16,867 bases of DNA from Zygnema cylindricum (Eukaryota > Streptophyta > Zygnematophyceae > Zygnematales > Zygnemataceae), in assembly GCA_037447655.1 (NCBI GenBank), contig JBBHKE010002953.1:1-16867 (forward strand), read 5' to 3'. Position 1 is the first letter of the stretch; each line of letters starts with the position of its first letter. The notes under the pieces were generated by a model. The model ran no database searches, had not been told where the DNA came from, and worked only from the letters and a program-made list of their open reading frames with translations. A program made the translations under genes and the position numbers. Below, in pieces: positions 8,927 through 16,565 of this stretch.

Positions 8927-9217
8927 TGTTGTAGGTCATGGGCATTCTAACTTGGCTGTGTTCCACTCCCACTAGGCATCACACTTTCACCAGCAGGGAC
9001 TCAGCCATTAGTAGACATGGCAGCAGAAGCAAACCCAAAGAGTAATACCTATTTGACTAGATTTATTTTGTAAGATATGTAGCGTAAAGTGAGAGAGGTC
9101 TTACAACCAGACAAACATATACCACAACCAGAAATAAGGACAATATACACAAAAACACCTAAAATGCACTTATTGCTCTCATTTCCTTAAACTTTGTGTA
9201 GAACATACATTATGTGT
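8927..9217 (-). mobile_element. LTR2 fragment, duplicated copy
   Basis: Identical to 12079-12369, the outer part of the full LTR2 copy. It begins TGTTGTAGG next to the satellite and stops at 9217, where the sequence switches to gag (ttatccgagac) while the other copy continues as LTR2 (caaactgatcat). The switch point marks the right edge of the 1,177-bp insert. Confidence 0.85.
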
Positions 9218-9491
9218 TTATCCGAGACATAGCTAAGTCCTCAGATATACAAAATTTCAAAATAGAACGAGCCTGCGTATTTTTCTTAGACCATGACGGA
9301 TCAGATTCATCCAAAGAACCATCCAATATATCCAAAAGATTGACATTTTCAAAATGTGTCTCCACCATATCCGCCCAGTAAACATACTTATCCCCGGAAA
9401 AGATAGGAATTCTTGATGACAGGCCCATAACCTGTTGTTCTACAACCACCGGTGCAGGTGGAGGAGCAGTAGTAGTAGTAGAAGTAGACAT
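9218..9491 (-). pseudogene. Copia gag, N-terminal part, truncated
   Basis: Starts at the ATG at 9489-9491. An upstream in-frame GTG gives a longer frame but is not a plausible plant start. A Ser/Thr- and Pro-rich leader of about 25 residues is followed by IPIFSGDKYVYWADMVETHF and DPSWSKKNTQARSIL. This matches the conserved pattern near the N terminus of plant Copia gag (IPxFxGxxYxxW, later W and the A-x-x-I helix). It ends at the junction 9217/9218 after LAMSRI. The rest of a gag begins at 8040 on the same strand. By family length about 20-30 residues are missing between the two pieces. I infer one gag split by the insert, but a separate element is possible. Confidence 0.75.
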
Positions 9492-9797
9492 GATACACAC
9501 TCATAAGCTATCAAGAATCCTACCAACCAGTTGTTCTTAAGTGCTCACCAATTCTTATACAAGCATCCAAACCTCACAAAACTCTATCAGAATATAGAGT
9601 AGCATAAACACTGATAACTCCCAAAGTTATAGCACAATTGACCCGACAACACTCAAGATATAATACTCAGAAGTTTCCCAAAAATTGTCTGCAGTTTTAC
9701 TACTTGGAAGTCTGGATACATAATATGCTATGAGTCCTAAGTCTTATACTTGTGTTTAACTAGCAACACCTTTGTACTTGAGAGGTACATCAAACCA

Positions 9798-9868
9798 CCA
9801 AGCTACCACTAATCTGTCAAGCTACCATTGAGCTATCACTAAGCTACCACTGAGATATCACTAAGCTA
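9798..9868. repeat. Short 11-bp tandem repeat
   Basis: Variants of agctaccactg and agctatcacta follow each other at 11-bp steps in the leader (agctaccattg, agctatcacta, agctaccactg, agatatcacta, agctaacta). Probably local slippage. No function can be read from it. Confidence 0.6.
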
Positions 9869-9996
9869 ACTAGAATCGTGTCTATCGCAGTTACTCTATC
9901 CTGTACAGAATCACATTAAGAATATTAGACGTTGCGTTGTCCGTACGGACCATATCAAATATAATCATGGTTGCCTTGATCTGTCTGTGTTGCAGC

Positions 9997-10262
9997 TTCG
10001 CTGCTGCGCTGCTCTGCTGTATAGCAGCTGCTCTGCTGTATAGCAGCTGCTCTACTGTATAGCAGCTGCTCTGCTGTATAGCAGCTGCTCTGCTGCTGCG
10101 CTGCTCTGCTGTATAGCAGCTGCTCTATTGTATAGCAGCTGCTCTGCTGCATAGCAGTTGCGCTGCTGTATAGCAGCTGCGCTGCTCTGTTGTATAGCAG
10201 CTGCGCTGCTCTGTCTGTATAGCAGCTGCGCTGCTTTGTCTGTAAAGCAGCTGCGCTACTCT
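9997..10262. repeat. 19-bp tandem repeat with hairpin potential
   Basis: The unit ctgctctgctgtatagcag repeats without interruption near 10009-10090 and with variants up to 10262 (gctgcgctgc insertions, 20-bp units further right). Each unit contains CTGCT-gtat-AGCAG, a short inverted repeat, so single-stranded RNA or DNA could form rows of hairpins. Nineteen is not a multiple of three and no frame has stops in most units. Long Gln/Ala/Ser-rich frames therefore appear by chance. Confidence 0.88.
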
Positions 10263-10727
10263 GAGACCGAAAGCTTTCCAAAAAGACAACATATAAGAGC
10301 CATCCACAGATCGGATGCCCTTTCTACCTACAAATGAGGACATGGAAGTCCTTGAGTAAGATGGCGTAGGATGAAGTGCTTTGCCGCCATATTGTTGAAA
10401 TCCTAGGTTTGAGTAACATTCTCCTCGTTCCTCAGAATAGGTGACATGAATGCCAAACCGGTTGGTATTGGTGTGGTCGTCTCCTTCTCCGCTCCTTAGT
10501 CCACCACCTCTCCTTCCTTTATCTCTTTCGTTGAAGATGGACCCGCTTTCTTTGTGAATCTGCTTCTTTCAAACCTTGGAGGAATTTCAAGACTTGATGG
10601 ACGCCCCAATCGTCCACTCACTATCCCCTAAAACCTTTTTTCGTATAGATCTCCTATCATCATACTTTCCCTGTATATGAAGCCAGTTCCATTAAAGAAT
10701 GGTACCCTAGAGGGTGGGCCCATAACC

Positions 10728-11794
10728 TGAAACTCTGAGACCTCCACAAGTCCTCTGAGTGGACAGCTTCTAAGAAGCCTCTAGGATAACCTTGACCCCT
10801 TTGTGTTTCAGCAAGAACAAATGCCACCTTGGCAGACAAAAACTCTGACCAACTTCACTCGTGTGAAGGCAAGACTCCCTTGAGTCGATAGCAAAAAGAA
10901 TCTTTGAATTTGCTCCCCTGAGCGATAAGTTATGGAGGGTCAAAGTTGACCTTTTGTACAGAAGCTCTCTTGGAGAGAGGGTCCTATCTCCTAATTTTTC
11001 TAAGTCCTATCTCTCTCACACACTCTATCTACTGATGTACGGAGCCAATCAGATTACTCCTCCGTACAAAAAACTACAGCTGTCGGTGTACTTTTTGTAC
11101 GAACATTGTACGACTTGCCTAAATGTCGACACGTGGTATATCCGGATTCGCTCCCTTAATCCTCGGAGATGCCGCGATCCAATGTCACTCCGCCACGCAT
11201 CATCCGATGTGGCAATGATAAAAAGCCGCCGAAATTCTCTTCCGCGATCTCGGCCTTTAATTTCGGCCGTCCGATTAAATTTACATTTAATCGTAGCCGT
11301 AATAAATACATGCGCGGTATTCGTTTCGATAAAGAAATAAATGCGCGGTATGCGTTTCTTATACGTACCGTAATCCGTACTTTTACATTACTGGATCTAT
11401 GTCTCCCGTAAAACTATTTCAGTTAAATGAACTATCCTACGTATTAATGTTTAATTAATTATCAAACCCTATATTACGTAACACTATCTCTAGACTTAAC
11501 GGTTAAAGCTACCGGCTACCGGCTGATTACCGGCCGGCAGGTTCCAAGATCAAATCCTGGAGGTGGCACATATATTTTAGTAAATATATCCTTAATTATA
11601 AATAAACTAATATTTATATCCCGTAAACCTCTGGATAGCCTAGGTAGCCATGGCTCTAGCTTTCTCTCTAATTTCTCAGTGATTGCGACAAGTTTGAGAG
11701 TTGGAGAGAGAAAGTTAGAGGTAGACTGCCTCGGCTTCTTTCTAAATTTCTATTCAGACCTAGAAAATACTTTAAAAGACCATTAATTTATACA
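10728..11794 (-). mobile_element. 5' LTR of the family 1 Copia element (LTR C)
   Basis: 1,067 bp with the same termini as LTR A (minus strand TGTATAAATTAATGG ... GAGTTTCA). It is followed on the minus strand by the leader and gag, and flanked outside by ACAAT at 11795-11799. It therefore serves as the upstream LTR, the promoter copy, of the element. A G-box core CACGTG at 11130-11135 is present here but altered in LTR A. The frames seen on the plus strand (10954-11411) are not genes. Confidence 0.88.
11611..11618 (-). promoter_or_regulatory. Possible TATA box of LTR C
   Basis: TATAAATA on the minus strand, conserved in position in LTR A (3967-3974) and LTR B. In an LTR of this family it could position transcription start about 30 bp downstream, which would leave a short U3 of about 180 bp. 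The LTR is AT-rich and other TATA-like words occur, so this is only a candidate. Confidence 0.25.
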
Positions 11795-11799
11795 ACAAT
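11795..11799. repeat. Target-site duplication ACAAT, right copy
   Basis: Directly outside the LTR C terminus (TATACA on the plus strand). It matches ACAAT at 3078-3082 at the other end of the family 1 element. The same five bases follow LTR B at 8643-8647, because that border was copied into gag. Confidence 0.8.
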
Positions 11800-12078
11800 T
11801 CATGTTAGCACTAATAGTTTGTGTAAGATAAGTAACAATTCATGTTAGCGCTTACTGTTTATGTGAGTCTTGTAACAATTCCTGTTAGCGCTAACAGTTT
11901 GTGTAATTTATGTAACAATTTATATTAGCGCTAAGAGTTTGTGTAATTCATGTTACAATTCCTGTTAGAGCTAACAGTTTGTGTAATTTAGATAATAATT
12001 ATTGTTATCGTTTAGAGTTTGTGTAAGTTAGGTAACAATTCTTATTAGCGCTAACATTTTGTGTAAGTTAGGTAACTA
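11795..12078. repeat. 40-bp satellite array, block 3 (about 7 units)
   Basis: Continuation of block 2 beyond the Copia element. It opens with the target duplication ACAAT (11795-11799) and stays in the phase that block 2 left at 3082. It ends at ggtaacta against the LTR2 start TGTTGTAGG at 12079. It is identical to 8643-8926. Confidence 0.92.
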
Positions 12079-12706
12079 TGTTGTAGGTCATGGGCATTCT
12101 AACTTGGCTGTGTTCCACTCCCACTAGGCATCACACTTTCACCAGCAGGGACTCAGCCATTAGTAGACATGGCAGCAGAAGCAAACCCAAAGAGTAATAC
12201 CTATTTGACTAGATTTATTTTGTAAGATATGTAGCGTAAAGTGAGAGAGGTCTTACAACCAGACAAACATATACCACAACCAGAAATAAGGACAATATAC
12301 ACAAAAACACCTAAAATGCACTTATTGCTCTCATTTCCTTAAACTTTGTGTAGAACATACATTATGTGTCAAACTGATCATTTCTAGTTGGATTAAATAC
12401 TCTAACGATCTTCAAAATATCTAAAATGTATGTACAAGGTTCACTAGACAATCTACTGTCACAAATCAAAGTGTTTCGACCAGAATTGTCCACTAACAAT
12501 ATTTATACCCTAATAATCCGGGTGATTCTTTTCACGTCCACATTCATTGGCGGCCCTACACACTAATTTACCTAAAGATAACTATTCGTGTAGATACTAC
12601 AAAAATTCCACACTAAATTTGGTCAATATTAAACAGTTGGTATTCCAAAAATATTCTAAGTCCTAGACTCAAATTTCTAACACTTACTAAAGCTTACTTT
12701 TCAATA
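12079..12706 (-). mobile_element. 3' LTR of a second Copia element (LTR2, full copy)
   Basis: This 628-bp copy begins TATTGAAAAG on the minus strand at 12706, just after a polypurine tract, and ends CTACAACA at 12079 where the satellite begins. The inner part is shared with 1-215 and 1498-1896. The outer part 12079-12369 is shared with 8927-9217. The adjoining RNase H remnant at 12729 shows it is the 3' LTR. The matching 5' LTR is not in the window, so no target duplication could be checked. Confidence 0.8.
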
Positions 12707-12716
12707 ATCCCCTTAA
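12707..12716 (-). other. Polypurine tract of the second Copia element
   Basis: The minus strand reads TTAAGGGGAT between the pol end and the LTR2 start. Position and composition fit a retrotransposon polypurine tract. Confidence 0.65.
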
Positions 12717-12728
12717 GCTTTAGAAGAC

Positions 12729-13420
12729 TTACTCACTTAGACCACATGCTTTTATGCAATACTCCAATTTTGGAGCGGGAAGGGCTTTTGTCAACATGTC
12801 CGCAACCATTTTCTCATCAGGCAAATAACAAAGTTTGACCACATTTGCAAAAACTTTCTCTCGTACCAAATGTAGCCGAATGTCCATATGTTTACTCTTA
12901 AAATGGTGACTTGAGTTTGTAGGCATAGAAATGGCTGCCTGATTGTCGCACCACATTATTTGTGTCCCGTGTTGTGTAAAACCCAATTCTTGAAAAAATG
13001 CCTTAATCTAAAACACCTCTTTCAAGGCTACACTCGCAGCCATGTATTCAGCTTCCATAGTCGATTTCGCCGTAACTTTTTGAAGTTTACTACTCCAACT
13101 ACAAGTTCCACTTCCAATCTGAATGACATACCCAGTTGTAGACTTCCTACTAGGCACATCACCATAGCTAGCATCACTTCAAGTATTAATGCTAACCTTG
13201 TCCCCTCCCAAAGTAAGCAAAAGATTTCTAGTCCCAACAAGATACCTTAACACCCTTTTTGCAGCCTCCGAGTCACTCTTTCGTGGATTTTGCAGACTTC
13301 TGCTCAATACACCAACAGCTGCAACTATATCGGGCCTAGTGCAATTCATGAAGTAAATTAGACTTCCTACTACTTGTTTGTAGGGTACTTGGGACATAAA
13401 TTTTTGCTCTTCTGCCTATA
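12729..13420 (-). pseudogene. Second Copia element: RT end plus RNase H remnant
   Basis: One frame runs from about 13420 to the TAA at 12729-12731. It shows EEQKFMSQVPYKQVVGSLIY, RPDIVAAVGVLSRSLQNP, AAKRVLRYLVGT, then YGDVPSRKSTTGYV, CSWSSKLQK, KSTMEAEYMA, CDNQAAIS, KHMDIRLHLVREK and ADMLTKALP. This is the RT connection and RNase H of Copia pol. Three in-frame stops lie at 13416-13418 (TAG), 13179-13181 (TGA) and 13008-13010 (TAG). The last two stand where Trp is expected (TGG changed by G to A). There are no frameshifts, unlike the larger element, so this one may be younger. Everything upstream (gag, protease, integrase, most of RT) is missing. The match ends near 13420. Confidence 0.9.
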
Positions 13421-13975
13421 GATTGGGCCAATTGGCAAGGATACACCCTACAAGGCCACGTGTCTGATGTCAATGTTTAATCTATATTCAACGAGTACCA
13501 TTACGGATTGAATGGCCACCCTCCTATAAAGTTGTTATTCGATAAAACTGAAATAAACAAATACAAAACAAAAAAAGTATGTAAATCCATGGTATGGGCA
13601 AAGGGAGAGGGGAAGAAGTGGAGTCGTTGTCACATGATTTTGAAATTTGTTGAAAAGCTAATGCTTGTTCCAGGGTGGGATTTAACAAAAAGTATAAACT
13701 TTGTCGAAAGACTTAAAATATAGAAGTTTAGTGGGAGCACAACAGAACTTAAAGAGGCCTTATATATAACAACTGAACCAGTTTCGAAAGACGGATTGAA
13801 TGAGAGAGAATTTCAACGAAGGTTGAGTCGTTTCCAAAAAATAGAAAAGTTACGTGCAATCAGGGATTAATTCAGGAGTTTCTAGGAATAGTATAAGAGT
13901 TACAATGTGGTGAGTAGAGATATACCCTTTATTTGTAATTGTTGAACTTAGATTTGGGTAAAACTGTTATGTAAT
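13421..13975. other. Unassigned sequence
   Basis: Low-GC sequence following the broken edge of the second Copia element. There is a 71-codon plus-strand frame (13508-13723), rich in Lys, that resembles nothing I know. The 12-mer acggattgaatg occurs twice, near 13503 and 13791. I see no gene, RNA or repeat family here. Confidence 0.5.
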
Positions 13976-14883
13976 GGGTTATTGTGGTGTTTTGTGTTTG
14001 ATAAGTTGTACGTCCTCTCACAAAATATGTTTGTTATTGGAAACAACGGTATAAACACGCTTTGTGTGTAAAACGTCGTCGACGGTCCTCTACATAAAAA
14101 TATGGTTTTTACGCCTTTACATTAATTCATATACCTTTAAAGCCCAATAACACATGGTTTTACGTTTCCAATATTTGGTGTAATACACATTGTTTCAAAA
14201 ATTGAAGTAACCCCGACGCCCGTCTAAATGGGCGATTGTGTGCATCGGTCGATTTCTCGTTGGTTCAACCCAAAAACGGGTTATTGTGGTGCTTTGTGTT
14301 TGATATGTTGAAAGTTCTCGCACAAAATAGGTTTGTTATCGAAAACAACAGTAATAACATGTTTTGTGTGTAAATCGTCGTCGAAGGTCCAAAACAAATT
14401 CACTAAACGTATGATTTTTACGCCTTTACATTAATTCATATACTTTTAAAGCTCGATAACACGTGGTTTTACGTTTCCAATACATGGTGTAAAACATATC
14501 GTTTCAAAACTTGAAGTAACTAGCGACGCACGTCTAAATGGGCGATTGTGTGCGTCGGTCGATTTCTCGTTGGTTCAACCCAAAGCCGGGTTATTGTGGT
14601 GCTTTGTGTTTGATATCTTGTACGTTCTTGCACAAAATAGGTTTGTTGTTGGAAACAACGGTATAAACATGTTTTGTGTGTAAGAAGTCGTCGATGGTCC
14701 TTAACTTTAAAGTATGGTTTTTACGCCTTTACATTAATTCATATACTTTTAAAGCCCGATTTCACCTAGTTTTACGTTTCCAATACTTGATGTAATACAA
14801 ATCGTTTCAAAACTTGAAGTAACTACCGACGCACGTCTAAATGGGCGATTGTGTGCGCCCGTCGATTTCTCGTTGGTTCAACT
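13976..14883. repeat. Three-copy tandem repeat of about 300 bp
   Basis: Units start at gggttattgtggtg: unit 1 13976-14277 (302 bp), unit 2 14278-14587 (310 bp), unit 3 14588-14883 (296 bp, lacking the last few bases). Shared landmarks are cacaaaatangtttgtt, tttacgcctttacattaatt, gttttacgtttccaata, cgtctaaatgggcgattg and cgatttctcgttggttcaac. Identity between units is high but not complete. No frame is conserved across units. Family unknown to me. Confidence 0.92.
14524..14557. repeat. Inverted repeat (hairpin) within the ~300-bp unit
   Basis: CGACGCAC (14524-14531) pairs with GTGCGTCG (14550-14557) around an 18-base loop. Units 1 and 3 keep the same place but with mismatches in the stem. The stem is GC-rich in AT-rich surroundings. 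Confidence 0.6.
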
Positions 14884-15388
14884 TTATCGTTAAAAACATT
14901 ATCCATCAAATGTTAACAAACCCTCATCTTAAAGTCATAAATATGGGTTTGAATTCGACACTCGTTACGAAGGGAAACCATATATTAGTGTAAACGCAAA
15001 ATTATAACCTCTAATAATAGTTTGGTCTAAGGATACGTGGAAAACTGCAATCAACTACCTAAAATACAGTTTCTGAATGCAGTTCCTGACTTTTAGTTGA
15101 TGAATTAATGCCAACAGGGCGGCGAGCGATTCAGTTTATGATTTGGGGGGCAGCTGAACCATAGTTAAAAAGTAGGTGAAAGTACACCTATACAATATGC
15201 CTATTGTATGCAAGAAATACAATATACCTTTAAGACCCATATTGTATCGGCCGCAAAATGAAATAAAATAGTAACAGGGTTGAGTTGCACATCGTTCGAT
15301 AGAGAATTAAACGTCATGTCTAAATTTTGAAAAACATTCGGACAAAAAATTATCTTTCTCTGAGTTTTGAGGTATTTTTTATTTACAC
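14884..15388. other. Unassigned sequence
   Basis: No coding frame or known repeat seen. Around 15190-15245 the words caatatgcc, attgtatg and caatatacc recur in both orientations, which may fold back weakly, but nothing is firm. Confidence 0.45.
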
Positions 15389-15561
15389 CGTCAGATTTGG
15401 ACGATCGGACGATCGCTGATCAAAGTAGCGACTTAAGAAAGTCACATGAAAAGCCCATAACACAACTTATAATATGATATTGTCAGATTTGGAGGATCGG
15501 ATGGTCGCTGATAAGGGTAGCGACTTAAGAAGATCACATGCAAAGCCCATAACACAACTTA
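15389..15561. repeat. Direct repeat of about 80 bp at 92-bp spacing
   Basis: Copy 1 (15389-15469) and copy 2 (15481-15561) both run from gtcagatttgg through gatcgga, gtagcgacttaagaa and tcacatg to aagcccataacacaactta. There are scattered base changes and an 11-bp spacer. A local tandem duplication with no coding sense. Confidence 0.85.
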
Positions 15562-15860
15562 CGACAAAGGCGCCGACAAAAGGCCTACAATTGAAACGCC
15601 TACTTTTGAACTATGAACTGAACAACGTTCGAATGTGTTATTGATGATAACAATCAATGACGAAGTATAATATGAAATACGAAGAGTTACGCGACATACA
15701 CCCGCTCTGGTCGACAAAAGGACTAAAATGAATTCATTATTATAGGAAATAGTAAGAGTTAACGTACTAATATTTAACGTAAAATAAAAATCTGTATACA
15801 CCTCTCGGTCAGTTTTAACGTCCAATTTTTTTGTTTAAAGACAAGGTACCTGGTAGGTAA
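15562..15860. other. Unassigned sequence
   Basis: AT-rich sequence between the 92-bp repeat and the foldback element. The minus-strand frames at 15559-15825 and 15774-16025 cross repeat borders and show no domain. I see nothing to annotate. Confidence 0.45.
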
Positions 15861-16226
15861 TGTTGGGTATCGAGGACCTTTTGCCGATATTTGATATATA
15901 TATATATCGAAATTTAGGTATCCGATAATCGATTTATCGCTTCGATATATCGAAAACCAAATTATCGCGATATATCGATTGGTATATCGAGGCATTATTA
16001 TTATTATCTTTCTTTCTGATTTCATCGAACGCCCGAGGAGGGGTATATCCGTACGATTTTCCGTACGATTCCCCGTGCTAAGACTATACGGACACCCAGT
16101 TTTTGCGATATATATCGCGATGATTTATGTTGGTCTCGGTACGATATATCGAGGAATCTGCTCGATCGATATTCGATATATCGAATATCAAAGTTATCGC
16201 GATATGAATTCGCCCGATACCCAACA
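15861..16226. mobile_element. Foldback or MITE-like element rich in TATATCGA palindromes
   Basis: TGTTGGGTATCG at 15861-15872 is the inverse of CGATACCCAACA at 16215-16226, giving 12-bp terminal inverted repeats on a 366-bp block. Both arms are packed with palindromic words such as cgatatatcg, tcgcga and atatcgaat (near 15895-15985 and 16105-16206). The middle, 15990-16100, is ordinary sequence. I see no convincing target duplication (ggtaa left, cgaca right). The open frames in both strands are by-products of the palindromes. It could be a foldback transposon, a MITE or a purely sequence-driven palindrome cluster. Confidence 0.5.
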
Positions 16227-16523
16227 CGACACCGTGAATCGTTATTAGCCTTATGTACGCTATATCGGCACCCCAAAATTTTGACATTGATACCTTAAAT
16301 ATAATAAACTACACTATTTAAGGAAGTGGACCATAATCTGCCACGTCTCCTGGCTCTAAATTAAAATGAATGACGCTAATTTTTTCTTTACACTAATAAC
16401 GATTCAAGGTGTACTGGTAGGTATCTTGCAATGTGTGGGACTAATGCCTTATTTGAGTGTGTGGACTAGTGTCCACATGTTCCATGCCGCGGGCCAAAAT
16501 TTAACGAACCTAGTCTGTACTGT
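16227..16523. other. Unassigned sequence
   Basis: No repeat, RNA gene or domain recognised. A plus-strand frame (16366-16602) starts here but runs into the 21-bp duplication and shows no homology I know. Confidence 0.4.
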
Positions 16524-16565
16524 AGCCAGGTATATTATGTGTACAGCCAGGTATAATATGTGTAC
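16524..16565. repeat. 21-bp tandem duplication
   Basis: agccaggtatattatgtgta plus c (16524-16544) is followed directly by the same sequence with one base changed (16545-16565). A small slippage duplication. The flank 16566-16867 shows nothing further that I can name. Confidence 0.8.

Larger units (their letters stand above)
9492..10727 (-). mobile_element. Leader (5' untranslated region) of the family 1 element
   Basis: This 1.24-kb stretch lies between LTR C and the gag start on the minus strand, where the primer-binding site and leader belong. Directly after the LTR end it reads GGTTATGGGCCC (10716-10727). That is not the usual complement of plant initiator tRNA-Met, so the primer is undetermined. 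The leader holds a 19-bp tandem repeat (9997-10262) and a small 11-bp repeat around 9800-9868 (agctaccactg / agctatcacta). A minus-strand frame is open from 10568 to about 10125, but its first ATG is at 10343 and its product is not one I recognise. Long leaders are known in some plant Copia lineages. Confidence 0.55.

Noticed and set aside
9955-10343. Gln/Ala/Ser/Tyr-rich repeat proteins of 72 and 108 codons on the minus strand
   Set aside because: The repeat unit is 19 bp, so successive units cycle through all frames. Absence of stops is a by-product of unit composition.
13508-13723. 71-codon plus-strand frame rich in Lys
   Set aside because: No recognisable domain and AT-rich composition alone explains the Lys codons. 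A gene cannot be supported without homology or transcripts.
13755-13775. TATATATAA as a gene promoter
   Set aside because: A TATA-like word in AT-rich DNA with no recognisable transcript or coding frame downstream.
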